Shown: piece after piece, positions 52,044 to 61,143 of the stretch
Position numbering within the stretch: position 1 is the first letter of the stretch
Layout: each line of letters starts with the position of its first letter
Assembly (NCBI RefSeq): GCF_900114645.1
Contig: NZ_FOTR01000003.1
Coordinates: 310,001-374,000, forward strand
Source of the DNA: Gracilibacillus orientalis
GTDB taxonomy: Bacteria; Bacillota; Bacilli; Bacillales; Amphibacillaceae
Direction of reading: 5' to 3'
DNA: 64,000 nucleotides
Notes under the pieces: model-generated
What the model saw: only the letters and a program-made list of their open reading frames with translations
Database searches by the model: none
Told to the model about the DNA's origin: nothing
Translations under genes and position numbers: made by a program

Positions 52044-53900
52044 TTATTCATCGATTTTATAAAACACCCACATTTGTGCTGGTCCATCAGCGATATCTTC
52101 CCATGTCCCCATGTTTGCACCACTGTCAATACTAGCCCCAGCTACATCTAATGCATTTCCGTTCGCCATATTTATCAGCTTGTAATAACTATCATTATAC
52201 TTTTTAAATTCCCACTTTTGAGAAGCAGTACCATCCCAAGCCTGCACATTGACATTTGCCCATGCTTCAGTCGGATCACCATCTAAAGATAAAAATTTTC
52301 CACTCTCAATATTTTTCAGTTTATAACTACCATCATTCAACTCAATAAACTCCCAGGTTTGAGATTCGTCGCCATTTGAATTATCCCAAGTAAGGACATT
52401 TTTACCTTCTTGTGACACATCTAGTGCTTTACCACCATTAGGATTAATCAGTTTATATTTAAAACCAGATTTAACAGTGAACTCTACTTCGCCTGATATT
52501 TCTATATAGTCTAGTTCAACAGCATGTTTATCTTTCATAAATTTAATTGTGTTGTTAAATCCTTTATTAAGTTCAACTTGAATGGATGCGCTTTCAAAAT
52601 TTCCCTTACCTGTATACGGATATTTTAGAGTTGATACTTTGCCATTTACAGTTACGAAACTTGAAGCATCTGGTCTAGCATAATTAGAATAATTAATAGT
52701 TAAAGTATAGACTCCTGCTTCTGGTACATTAACATCTTCAAAAAGTAGAGAACTGTTTTTATTATTTATTGTAACAGTCTGCTGTTCTGAGTTATATTTG
52801 TTATTCTTTATTCTCACTTTGTTTGGTATAGCGTGTTCAGCTTCTATTCGATAATCACTAGATGGAGTGTCCATCGGCCCATTAGTTGGTACACCGAAAT
52901 CCGGAGCTCCATCACCATTCCAAGTAAACTTTTGTAATCTGGTTGGACGAGGTCCGCATCCTAGGTCAGGGCCGCTATTTCCGTGGTAAACAATCCAATC
53001 TTCAGTACCGTCTTTCGATTTAACAAAAGAATTGTGACCTGGACCATAAACACCGTTTTCAATGGATTTACTAAATAGTGGTTCTGTCGATTTTGACCAT
53101 GAATTTGGATCAAGTAAGTTACTATTTTCAGAAGCTGTCAGCATACCGATTGCATAATCATCTTCCCAACAAGCACTTCCAGAGTATACAAGAAATATTT
53201 TTTCGTTTCGCTTTAGGATAACTGCACCTTCATTAACGTGCATTCCTTTCTTTTCCCAATCATATTCTGGATAAGTTAAGATGACGTTCTCTCCACTTAA
53301 CGTCCATGGGTTAGACATTGGTGCAATAGCAATAGAACTGCCATGTTCACCAGACCAATCACCATATGCCGCATACATAAAATATAGCTCATCTTTATGC
53401 TCAAAAACGGAACCGTCTAACCCCGCATATTGAGTGTTAACTTTTCCTTTTTCAACCCATTCTCCTTCTAAAGGGTCAGAAGCAGAATTTTCAAGAACAT
53501 ATACCCCTCTACAATCGTCTCCACAACCTGTATTTGCTGTGTAGTAGATATACCATTTTCCATCAATATGGTGAATTTCAGGCGCCCAAATATCGTTTAA
53601 ATCTGTTGGTTTCTCCCAAATTGTTTTTCTCTCACCAAGGTCTATTCCAGTTAGAGTCCTTGATTTCCATATATCTATGCGGTTACCTAATGTACGGGTA
53701 AAATAATAATATCCATCCGTGTGCAACATAACATATGGATCAGCACCTGCTGTATTAATTGGATTTGAAAATGTATAGGTAGATGAAGCTATAGAGTTTG
53801 ACTCGGAAGTACTCTCAGCATTGTATGTGGAAGTAAATAAAATTGAAATAAAAAGAAATAGTAACGATATCTTAATAGTTTCCCCTTTAATAGTAATCAC
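52044..53900 (-). CDS. Secreted GH43 glycosidase with CBM35/6-like and ricin-type lectin domains
   Basis: About 618 residues. Signal peptide KISLLFLFISILFTSTYNA, then a GH43 five-bladed propeller (about 40-350) with ADPYVMLHTDGYYYF (base Asp), LDGSVFEHKDELYF (Asp) and NEGAVILKRNEKIF (acid Glu), and GPGHNSF. Residues about 355-475 form a CBM35/6-like beta sandwich (RIEAEHAIPNK...LDYIEISG). The last 140 residues are a ricin-type trefoil with QTWEF, QKWEF and AQMWVF repeats. Likely an arabinofuranosidase or xylosidase acting on plant polysaccharide. The start is uncertain: GTG at 53900 sits very close to AAAGGA, and no ATG precedes the signal peptide. Confidence 0.87.
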   Translation of the reverse strand: MITIKGETIKISLLFLFISILFTSTYNAESTSESNSIASSTYTFSNPINTAGADPYVMLHTDGYYYFTRTLGNRIDIWKSRTLTGIDLGERKTIWEKPTDLNDIWAPEIHHIDGKWYIYYTANTGCGDDCRGVYVLENSASDPLEGEWVEKGKVNTQYAGLDGSVFEHKDELYFMYAAYGDWSGEHGSSIAIAPMSNPWTLSGENVILTYPEYDWEKKGMHVNEGAVILKRNEKIFLVYSGSACWEDDYAIGMLTASENSNLLDPNSWSKSTEPLFSKSIENGVYGPGHNSFVKSKDGTEDWIVYHGNSGPDLGCGPRPTRLQKFTWNGDGAPDFGVPTNGPMDTPSSDYRIEAEHAIPNKVRIKNNKYNSEQQTVTINNKNSSLLFEDVNVPEAGVYTLTINYSNYARPDASSFVTVNGKVSTLKYPYTGKGNFESASIQVELNKGFNNTIKFMKDKHAVELDYIEISGEVEFTVKSGFKYKLINPNGGKALDVSQEGKNVLTWDNSNGDESQTWEFIELNDGSYKLKNIESGKFLSLDGDPTEAWANVNVQAWDGTASQKWEFKKYNDSYYKLINMANGNALDVAGASIDSGANMGTWEDIADGPAQMWVFYKIDE

Positions 53901-54062
53901 GTTCCTTTCTAAAAAATAAATTGTAAGCAACGATAGATGAAGCTTTAGCTTATTCGTGGCCTCAAGATTATATTGCCAGCATTTAAAAACAAAAATTTAC
54001 ACTTCATCAAATTTATAAGACAACTAAACTATTTATTCATATTGACACCTCCTTTTATCAAC

Positions 54063-54106
54063 TTAATTACAAATAAATTGTAATAAATCAATTTATTTGT
54101 AATTAA
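54063..54106. promoter_or_regulatory. 18-bp perfect inverted repeat upstream of the GH43 gene
   Basis: TTAATTACAAATAAATTG and its complement are separated by TAATAAAT. It may be an operator; the ATTTGT/ACAAAT content recalls AraR sites, but spacing differs. The sequence is very AT-rich, so the match should be treated with care. Confidence 0.55.
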
Positions 54107-54321
54107 ATATAAGAATACACTTATATAAAATGAAATTCAATAGCTGGTGGAATATTATTGTTAAGTATCCATTTTTGAACTATCACCCATGAAAAGTAAT
54201 GTTGCTGCTTCGAGAAGAAACGTATCATCACATAATTGAAGCCATTGTAGAAGTCCAAAAAAGATATGATTTCCCTAAATTATGACGGGAATCATATCTT
54301 CTTTTAATTATTATTACTAAA
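54107..54321. other. Gap with a terminator-like hairpin
   Basis: A stem AAGATATGAT/ATCATATCTT with partly paired TCCC/GGGA lies at 54260-54302, with T-rich sequence on both sides. A 28-codon ATG frame (54199-54285) runs into it and is probably not a gene. Confidence 0.5.
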
Positions 54322-54456
54322 TTAACAACGAAAGTCTCCATCGCCACTTGTCCCATCATCTGCTACCACTTCTGCTGATGAACTGTTGATGATTTCTGGT
54401 ATGATTTGCTCTTTTTGTTTAAGTTATCCCAACTCGTAACTTTTTCTTCATCCTCA
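54322..54456 (-). pseudogene. Remnant of a glycanase C-terminal region
   Basis: On the minus strand, DEEKVTSWDNL is followed, after a frame change and a gap, by EQIIPEIINSSSAEVVAD. These match the arabinanase at 56.0 kb (AEKVTNWDNLRVVY...EEIIPESVEDSTAEVIAE). It is a decayed piece of a second copy of that gene. Confidence 0.65.
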
Positions 54457-54475
54457 TTCTTCACAATCAAGTATT

Positions 54476-55567
54476 TCAGCTACTAATTTTTAATATAGGT
54501 TTAATTGCTTTTCCACTTTTTGAATCTTCGAATGCTTGGTTGATATCATGGAACTCGTAAAATTCCACTAATTTATCAAACGGGAATAATCCTTCCTTAT
54601 AGTACTCCAATAGCTTAGGTATAAACACCTGAGGTACCGAATCTCCTTCAACAACCCCGACCATTGTTTTTCCTTCAGCCATAATTTCTTCATGGACATG
54701 AATGTTCACTTCCGGAGTTGCTCCTACGACTGCAAGTGCCCCAAGCGGTCGAAGCGCTTGAAGACCTTGATGGACAACTGACGGTACACCTGTTGTTTCT
54801 ACACCGTAATGGGCTCCCCCATTTGTTATCTCCTTGATCTGCTCCACTACCTTTCCATCTCTTCCATTAATAACGTGTGTAGCCCCCAGTTCCCTCGCAA
54901 TATCTAACCGGCTGTCATGAAGGTCAACAGCAATAATATGTTTACAACCCGTTATTTTTGCCGCCATAATTGCACTTAAACCTACTGATCCTGCACCGCA
55001 AATAACGATAGCGGTTCCGAACTCCGGCCTTAGGCGGTTCAGTACTGTTCCGCTACCTGTCTGAATACCACAACCTAAAGGTCCTAATAAGGCGAGATCC
55101 ACATCCTTGTCCACCTTCACTATATTTCTTTCATTTGCAACCGCGTAGGTACCAAAAGAGGACTGTCCGAAAAAGGTAGAAAGGTCATTTCCTTCCTTTT
55201 GTAAACGGTGTGTCTGATCTTCCATTCTCCCACCGAAATTCAGTGTATTAAAATCCGTACACACCGTCGGATGTCCAGTTAGACAGTTTTCACAGTGGCC
55301 ACAGTGAGCAAACGATAAAACAACATGATCACCTGGCTGTAAAATTTTTACCCCGTCACCTGTTTTCTCCACTATTCCTGCTCCTTCGTGACCCAATACA
55401 ACAGGATAGGGAGTCATTCCACCATCACGAGCAACAGCGTCTGTATGACAGACACCAGTAGCAACAATTTTCACTAAAACCTCGTTTGCCTTGGGTTCGG
55501 ATAGCTCCACTTCTTCAATTGTAAAATCTTTTTCCTGGCTGTGTGTAACAGCTGCTTTTATCTTCAA
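54476..55567 (-). CDS. Zinc-dependent alcohol dehydrogenase (aryl-alcohol type)
   Basis: 363 residues from TTG at 55567, which has AAGGAG 9 bases upstream and gives the family's usual KIKAAVTH start; an ATG at 55603 lacks a good site. Catalytic zinc ligands: Cys in GVCHTD, His in GHEGAG, Cys in PLGCGIQTG. Structural zinc: CGHCENCLTGHPTVC. NAD motif: GAGSVGLSAIMAAK. It resembles benzyl/aryl-alcohol dehydrogenases that oxidise alcohols to aldehydes. A broken DUF779 gene lies upstream. The aldehyde dehydrogenase normally found with DUF779 is absent. Confidence 0.9.
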   Translation of the reverse strand: MKIKAAVTHSQEKDFTIEEVELSEPKANEVLVKIVATGVCHTDAVARDGGMTPYPVVLGHEGAGIVEKTGDGVKILQPGDHVVLSFAHCGHCENCLTGHPTVCTDFNTLNFGGRMEDQTHRLQKEGNDLSTFFGQSSFGTYAVANERNIVKVDKDVDLALLGPLGCGIQTGSGTVLNRLRPEFGTAIVICGAGSVGLSAIMAAKITGCKHIIAVDLHDSRLDIARELGATHVINGRDGKVVEQIKEITNGGAHYGVETTGVPSVVHQGLQALRPLGALAVVGATPEVNIHVHEEIMAEGKTMVGVVEGDSVPQVFIPKLLEYYKEGLFPFDKLVEFYEFHDINQAFEDSKSGKAIKPILKISS

Positions 55568-55744
55568 CTCTTTCAGCTCCTTCGATGATTGGTTACTATG
55601 CATGCTATAACCCCAGAAATATCTATGTCTCCGACTACTTTTTTATTGTTTTCCGTTGCAACATAATCCATTCAACAATTCACACAAAATTTCATCGATT
55701 TGAAGGATTATTTTTCTATATAAAAAGATGAAGTCAATAAATTT

Positions 55745-55914
55745 TTAAAGTTTCCAGTATTCAAATTGACCTTTCGACATATAAATAGGGGACCTAATAA
55801 AACATCTAAATTACCAACTCGAAAGTCTCCTCTTGGATAGCACATCGGCGAGCTTTCGTCACAGCAACCACCAGACTGATGTAACAGATCCATAAACTCC
55901 AACGCCTCATCCAT
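55745..55914 (-). pseudogene. DUF779 gene fragment with frameshift
   Basis: MDEALEFMDLLHQSGGCCDE, SSPMCYPRGDFRVGNLDVLL is the DUF779 core with its Cys-Cys and Cys. One base shift then restores PIYMSKGQFEYWK before a stop. The last third is missing. DUF779 genes usually accompany aldehyde or alcohol dehydrogenases, which fits the neighbour. Confidence 0.8.
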
Positions 55915-56005
55915 TGCCAAAAACTCAAAGGGAGGTCTAACTATATCTTATTTGCTTTTTTACAACTACTTACCATCGCATTTCAGAGTATCCATCAGGT
56001 ATATC
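55915..56005. other. Short gap, nothing recognised
   Basis: A GGGAGG-like ribosome site (on the plus strand, near 55930) has no gene behind it. No repeats seen. Confidence 0.35.
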
Positions 56006-56043
56006 AAATAAAAGAACCCCTGACTACTTAGCCAAGGGGTTCA
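56006..56043 (-). terminator. Terminator of the arabinanase gene
   Basis: GAACCCCT and AGGGGTTC, extended by one pair, with a 12-base loop and TTTTATTT in the minus direction, 10 bases past the stop. Confidence 0.85.
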
Positions 56044-56052
56044 CTCCATACA

Positions 56053-59000
56053 TTAATTAGCAGTATTTTTTCTTCCTCTTACCGTTAAAAACACACCTAA
56101 ACCTACAGCGATTAATAATAGCCCAAGCGCCAACCAATTATATTGATTCGTCGCAGTATCTGGTAACGTTTCTCCATCGCCTTCTGTTTGCTCATCATTA
56201 CCTGCAGAACTATCATCACCTGTTTCACTGCCATTATCTGTTGAACCATCGTCTTCTGATCCACCTTCAGTACCTGATGGATCTTCACTACCTGTTCCAT
56301 CTCCTGTTGGACCGTCACCGTTTGTGTCATCAGCAACTTCAACTACGCCATAGATACTGAAGTGAGACACTTCTGCTATCACTTCTGCGGTTGAATCTTC
56401 GACACTTTCTGGAATGATTTCCTCTTGTAGCTCACCATTCTCATCCATATAGACAACTCTTAAGTTGTCCCAATTCGTAACTTTTTCTGCGTCCACGTTA
56501 AATGTTAAGGTTACAGGTGAATCAAAGCTTATCTCTTTATCACCAGATGTTAAGGTGAAATCATATAAGTCACTTACTGCATTGGCATATTTGGACTTAA
56601 TCGTTTCCGATACCTCTCCCAATTCAAATACAATATCCTCTTTACCTTTGAGAATCGATACTGGAATTTTCACTTGAACATGATCCATTTGTAATGCAAT
56701 AAAAGCTGTTTCATCTAGCTGATCAACCACTTCTTTTTTGATAATGGTTTTTTTCATGTCTACATTCGTTTGATAGACATTATTTACTTTCTCTAAATCG
56801 TCTACTTTACTAATAACTTTGTCTTCCGTTTCCTGTCCATCTTCTTCTGATGAGCCATCTTCTCCGTTCTCCTCTTCATTGTCAGATGATTCTTCACCTT
56901 CAAGGTTTTCATAAAGATCCTGCACTTCTTCTACTGGAAGTGCGACTCCATCATAAACACGAACCTCATCCATTAACCCTTTAAACGGAGTATCCCAAAA
57001 ATTTACCCCTAAACTAAATTGTGCATCTACAGTAGTAAAGATATCAGGGAAATTGGCATCAGAGAACTTCTCTTCCCCATTAATATATACTTTTGCTTCT
57101 CCTTCATTTACAGTAAAAGCAAAGTGTGTCCACTCACCTGCAGGAATAATGGAATCGGATACTGCATCATACCAATCATCGCCATTATGGGCCCATACCT
57201 TGGTAACATTCTCTGCATTTGGTACAAGGCTAATCCAATTATTTTCTGTTCTAGCACCAAAAAATGTTGTGGTGAATTCCGTTATTTCCTCTGGTTTCAT
57301 CCATAAAGAAATAGAATATTGATCACTACTAATTAAACCGTCTGCCAACTTCAATCCGGATTCGCCATCGAATTTAGCAGCCTGACCTTCGATACCGTCA
57401 GCAAAGGTAATCTCACCGCCAGTATTATGAATGCGATCTCCAGTGACCGTAGCATCTTCTTGCTTACCAGAGTTATCTGATAAACCATCGCTGAAGTCAT
57501 AATAAGCTGATACGCCAGCTTCCCCTTTTACGGGAACAGTTATCGTTACTGTTAGCGTTTCTGTAACTTCTCCTAAAGAGATCGTCGCTGTCAAATCTAC
57601 ATTAGCATCATCAGAGCCAAATGCCGGTCTATTGACAGCTCCTTCCGATGATATAACTTCTGGCTGAGAAGATTCCCATGTAATTTCTGTTCCTTGTGTT
57701 GCCAATGTCGGTAAGTTTAGGTCAGAAATTGCACGCTCGGAAAGGCTTTCACTTAATTCTTGTTTTATACCATCTACAACTTCTTGCTCACCTTTACTTT
57801 CTACATGACTTCCCCATACCACTACACCTTGATTGGACATTGCACTAAACGTCATGACCCATTCCTCAGATGTCGGATCATACTGACGTATGAACACACC
57901 GTCGTATGTTGCGTCATCAACTGTCAATTCCACTCTGTAATCATCATATAGCTCCCATGTCCCTGTAACAGCACCAGTGACAGTATGGTCTTCATTTAAT
58001 TTGACCCATGTCGATTCAGTTAACTCACCAGTAATTTCTTTACCATGGTTCAAATATTTATAATCGCCAACCACGTCTGATTCTGAAACCGCTTCTATTT
58101 CTTCGTCAGCATAGTGATACGGTGTTGGTACTGGCCATTGGTCACTATTTTTAAACGTTTGGTGTACACGAACTTCATGCATTTCTCCTTCTTGAGGAAA
58201 ACGTGTATGTGTAACTATAAACTCTTTTCCAAGATCTTCGTCAATTAGATAAGAATTGTGCCCCGGTGCCATATATCCTGTACCGATTCCTGAACCTTCT
58301 TCACCAAAATCTCTCTTAAACTGGAAGTTCCCCATCATTTTATTACCAATTTCTTTATGATCATCATTTCCAGGGAAATTACCTACACCGATATCAAAGC
58401 TTTCAGGAAAAACAGCTTCATTACCAGCAGCATCTACATAAGGACCATCAATACTCTCTGATCTAAACTGTCGCATTTGATAACCACCATCAGAAGCTAA
58501 CCCACCATACGTAATATAGAGGTAATAATAACCGGTTTCTTCATCGTAAACCGCATACGTCCCCTCACCTGATCTTCCATATCCACCAGCAATCTTCGTA
58601 CCAAAATATCGATCAATCATTCTACCATCAGAAGTTTCTCCATCTTCACCAGGATAAATCGGTGTACCCGTTTCTTTATCCAATTCTAAAATAAAAGTTC
58701 CACCAGACCATGAACCATACGTCATATACAAGTCGCCATTCTCATCATAGAGAATATTGGCATCAATCGCATTGGTATAAAGCGCATTGTTGAAGTCACC
58801 ATCTTCAGTAAAATAGTCTGGATTGACTTCATCAATAATTCCCTCGTCAATAAGCTCAGAGAGATTAGTATTTTCCCAATGCTTATTCACATCACTGTTA
58901 TCGTCATAGCTTTCATAATTAGTAAAACCAGAATACATAATAGTGTCGGTATATTCATATGGACCTTCCATATCTTTTGATACCGCTATACCTATACCTG

Positions 59001-59448
59001 AGCGGATATAAGTAGAGGAAACACTATAATATAGCATATAAGCACCTGTTGAACCATCTTTCCACACGTAATCTTTGTTCCAGAAAATATCTGGTGCCCA
59101 AACAGCAAAACCTCCTGAGCTATCAGCATCATCTTCCCCAGCCCATTCAAATGACTCCGCTAGATTAGAAGATAAGTCTCCATAGATAGGGTTATTTTCA
59201 GGGGTTTGGTATTCTCGATCTACTATAGAATTCCAGTTACTCAAATCATTTGATTTAGCAACCGCTATATGCGAACCAAACACGTAGTAAGTACCATCGT
59301 CACCTTTAATAATGGATGGATCATGTACAGAAGCACGGTCAAAATCTTTTGATTCCGTATCATTTTCTTCATCACCAAAAACTGTAGTCGGTATGAACAA
59401 CATCAATAAAAGACCGACCATTGATATCCTTTTTACAAAACTTATCAT
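56053..59448 (-). CDS. Cell-wall-anchored GH43 endo-arabinanase, multidomain
   Basis: 1131 residues. Signal peptide to about 25 (LLMLFIPTTVFG). GH43 propeller about 38-450: VHDPSIIKGDDGTYY (base Asp), IDANILYDENGDLY (Asp), SGEGTYAVYDEETGYYYLYI (acid Glu), APGHNS. A lipocalin-like C-domain as in Abn2-type enzymes follows (GDYKYLNHGKEITG...GVVVWGSHVES). Next are a bacterial Ig-like repeat (about 565-650), a LamG/concanavalin module (about 660-850), an acidic linker, a beta domain and a Gly/Asp/Ser-rich spacer. The end is a sortase signal: LPDTA, hydrophobic helix, RGRK. It displays arabinan-degrading activity on the wall. A cre-like site lies upstream. Confidence 0.9.
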   Translation of the reverse strand: MISFVKRISMVGLLLMLFIPTTVFGDEENDTESKDFDRASVHDPSIIKGDDGTYYVFGSHIAVAKSNDLSNWNSIVDREYQTPENNPIYGDLSSNLAESFEWAGEDDADSSGGFAVWAPDIFWNKDYVWKDGSTGAYMLYYSVSSTYIRSGIGIAVSKDMEGPYEYTDTIMYSGFTNYESYDDNSDVNKHWENTNLSELIDEGIIDEVNPDYFTEDGDFNNALYTNAIDANILYDENGDLYMTYGSWSGGTFILELDKETGTPIYPGEDGETSDGRMIDRYFGTKIAGGYGRSGEGTYAVYDEETGYYYLYITYGGLASDGGYQMRQFRSESIDGPYVDAAGNEAVFPESFDIGVGNFPGNDDHKEIGNKMMGNFQFKRDFGEEGSGIGTGYMAPGHNSYLIDEDLGKEFIVTHTRFPQEGEMHEVRVHQTFKNSDQWPVPTPYHYADEEIEAVSESDVVGDYKYLNHGKEITGELTESTWVKLNEDHTVTGAVTGTWELYDDYRVELTVDDATYDGVFIRQYDPTSEEWVMTFSAMSNQGVVVWGSHVESKGEQEVVDGIKQELSESLSERAISDLNLPTLATQGTEITWESSQPEVISSEGAVNRPAFGSDDANVDLTATISLGEVTETLTVTITVPVKGEAGVSAYYDFSDGLSDNSGKQEDATVTGDRIHNTGGEITFADGIEGQAAKFDGESGLKLADGLISSDQYSISLWMKPEEITEFTTTFFGARTENNWISLVPNAENVTKVWAHNGDDWYDAVSDSIIPAGEWTHFAFTVNEGEAKVYINGEEKFSDANFPDIFTTVDAQFSLGVNFWDTPFKGLMDEVRVYDGVALPVEEVQDLYENLEGEESSDNEEENGEDGSSEEDGQETEDKVISKVDDLEKVNNVYQTNVDMKKTIIKKEVVDQLDETAFIALQMDHVQVKIPVSILKGKEDIVFELGEVSETIKSKYANAVSDLYDFTLTSGDKEISFDSPVTLTFNVDAEKVTNWDNLRVVYMDENGELQEEIIPESVEDSTAEVIAEVSHFSIYGVVEVADDTNGDGPTGDGTGSEDPSGTEGGSEDDGSTDNGSETGDDSSAGNDEQTEGDGETLPDTATNQYNWLALGLLLIAVGLGVFLTVRGRKNTAN

Positions 59449-59616
59449 TATTTTTCTCCTTTCGCTTACCTATTTGAAAGCGTGGTCATTTTTGGAAATA
59501 ATATGTGTTTTCTTAACAGCTTCCTGTTAAATACAGTAAGGTAATTAATTATTTCTATTAGCAGCTATTCTTCTCATATGCTAAAAGCAATCTCCTCCTT
59601 TATTTTTTACACATAT
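59449..59616. other. Leader of the arabinanase gene
   Basis: Carries the ribosome site (AAAGGAG near 59460) and probably the promoter; no gene recognised. Confidence 0.4.
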
Positions 59617-59630
59617 ATAAATCGCTTACA
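59617..59630 (-). promoter_or_regulatory. Candidate cre (CcpA) site before the arabinanase gene
   Basis: TGTAAGCGATTTAT on the minus strand matches the cre consensus TGWAANCGNTNWCA at 12 of 14 positions. It would bring catabolite repression to the secreted enzyme. Confidence 0.65.
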
Positions 59631-60002
59631 AAACCATCCACAAATAGATTACTATAAATGTATCATTTACTCAATAAATATCTATTAAAAAAATAATTTC
59701 ATTAATTTCCTATTGTTTAATTGCTCAATTAGTTATCTCATTCATTTATCAAATAAAACTTGATATTTATTTATTCAACTTCAATCAAATACACTTGAGA
59801 TAATATTAGATGAACTCAACTTATCTGTTTTAAAGTTTTTTCATTAAGGTTCTATCTTTTGGATTGCAGTATTTCACTCGATGCAGCTTTAAAGAAGGCA
59901 TAACCAGTTTGGTAGATAAATGAATAGATGGATTGTTATAATAATTGCAGTGCATAGGGTGGTGGCCTACTCCTTGTATTTCAAAAGCTAGGAGGTTTTT
60001 TT
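59631..60002. other. AT-rich gap, nothing recognised
   Basis: About 370 bases without a convincing frame, repeat or strong hairpin. The end holds AGGAGG (59990-59995) for the next gene. Confidence 0.45.
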
Positions 60003-60234
60003 ATGAAAATTGGGAATTAACAGAGATGAAAAATTAGTGCTCGAAGATTATGAAAAAGCAGATAAAGTCTGGATCTATGTCAGATGGGGAGATCTCTATA
60101 CGAAATGGTTTGGGGATAATTATTATGACCTTGATCGGGCACGAGTATTATATGAAAAAGCGCTAGAAATTGCTGACGACAGATCAAAACTGGATGCGGA
60201 ATTGCGTATCAAAGACTTAGAAGAGGGGCAATAA
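60003..60234 (+). CDS. Short helical protein with an apparent frameshift at its start
   Basis: AGGAGG is 7 bases before ATG-AAA-ATT-GGG-AAT-TAA, which stops after five codons. One base less in AAAA would give MKLGINRDEKLVLEDYEKAD, continuing KVWIYVRWGDLYTKWFGDNY and DLDRARVLYEKALEIADDRS. The main frame is open from a TTG at 60010 to 60234. The DRARVLYEKALEIA part looks like one TPR-type helical hairpin. It is probably a real small gene with a one-base error or a recent mutation. Family unknown. Confidence 0.55.
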
Positions 60235-60290
60235 CTTTGCCTCCCCTTTTATCTCGTTTAGGCGATTAAGCTTTTTAACACTGGCTCGCT

Positions 60291-60701
60291 TTATATATAA
60301 AATAACTTATCCGCATCTAGATGTTTCTCCAGTTTCACTTTCAGTTGATTCACTTCCATTAATTGCTTTGAAAAAAGCTTGAAATTCGATTCATCCTTAT
60401 TATCAAGTGCTTGATCAATTTGAAAGTTTAAATAATTTAAATTCAATTCTATATCTTCCATTGCAAGAATCTGTCCCTTAGTATAATAATGTTCCAAATC
60501 CTCAAGAGCTATATAAAAATAATAATGATCGTCTACAATAGCCTTACAATACCATCCGTTATGGACTATATATTTACGTTCATTGGTAACTCTAATGATA
60601 TCCGCTTGCTCCACTCTTAATACTTCAGTATGTATAGACCCTGGACAGAAACAATCGATTAGATGCGAGAAAGATTGTACCACGATAAAATCTCGATTCA
60701 T
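60291..60701 (-). CDS. IDEAL-domain protein
   Basis: 136 residues. The N-terminal two thirds are beta-rich (SIHTEVLRVEQADIIRVTNE, YIVHNGWYCKAIVDDHYYFY). Residues about 92-120 (LNFQIDQALDNKDESNFKLF, SKQL) match the IDEAL motif found in Bacillaceae proteins of the YpiB/ComK group, thought to mediate protein contacts. GAGGGTG precedes the ATG. No operon partner with a known role; the zinc-ribbon gene is divergently spaced upstream on the same strand. Confidence 0.75.
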   Translation of the reverse strand: MNRDFIVVQSFSHLIDCFCPGSIHTEVLRVEQADIIRVTNERKYIVHNGWYCKAIVDDHYYFYIALEDLEHYYTKGQILAMEDIELNLNYLNFQIDQALDNKDESNFKLFSKQLMEVNQLKVKLEKHLDADKLFYI

Positions 60702-60773
60702 TTCATCACCCTCCTATTACAGTTTTAAATTAAACATCTTAAGCCTTCATGATAGTTGTAACTAGATAAACTA

Positions 60774-60908
60774 TTATTGATTTCCTTCCATCTCAGTATC
60801 AAACGCGCCACAACAAAGACATTCATGATTATCATTGATATATTCGTCATAAACAAATTCCTGTTCAGATACAAAACCACACAACATACATACATGAAAT
60901 TCTATCAT
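60774..60908 (-). CDS. Tiny zinc-ribbon protein
   Basis: 44 residues: MIEFHVCMLCGFVSEQEFVY, then DEYINDNHECLCCGAFDTEM. Two Cys-x2-Cys pairs, 20 residues apart, form a rubredoxin/zinc-ribbon knuckle pair. GAAGG lies 5 bases before the ATG. It lies next to Fur boxes shared with the flavodoxin gene, so it may be iron-regulated and bind iron or zinc. Too short to assign further. Confidence 0.7.
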   Translation of the reverse strand: MIEFHVCMLCGFVSEQEFVYDEYINDNHECLCCGAFDTEMEGNQ

Positions 60909-60964
60909 GGATACCTTCTTTCTTAATACTTAGATAAGTTAGTTTAATGCACTACAAAACAATA

Positions 60965-60983
60965 TTGAGAATGATTATCAATT
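60965..60983. promoter_or_regulatory. Fur box 1
   Basis: TTGAGAATGATTATCAATT, a good match to the GATAATGATTATCATTATC Fur consensus, placed before the divergent zinc-ribbon gene. Confidence 0.8.
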
Positions 60984-61002
60984 ACTTCACTTGATTATAG
61001 TT

Positions 61003-61021
61003 GATAAACATTATCATTGTC
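61003..61021. promoter_or_regulatory. Fur box 2
   Basis: GATAAACATTATCATTGTC, Fur-like, between the zinc-ribbon and flavodoxin genes. Confidence 0.7.
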
Positions 61022-61082
61022 AAACTATTTTACCTGATATACAACTGACGAAATTATTATCCCGCTGACCGATATTTTTATT

Positions 61083-61103
61083 TGACAATGATAATCATTT
61101 TCA
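61083..61103. promoter_or_regulatory. Fur box 3
   Basis: ATGATAATCATT core flanked by TGACA and TTTCA, about 40 bases before the flavodoxin start; the -35-like TTGACA overlaps it. Confidence 0.85.
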
Positions 61104-61143
61104 ATTAACATGGTGGATGAAACCTTAAAGGAGGTATCAGTAC

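Noticed and set aside
54199-54285. 28-codon ATG frame (LREETYHHIIEAIVEVQKRY)
   Set aside because: It runs into a terminator-like hairpin, has no ribosome site and matches no family I know; it could be a remnant but cannot be supported.
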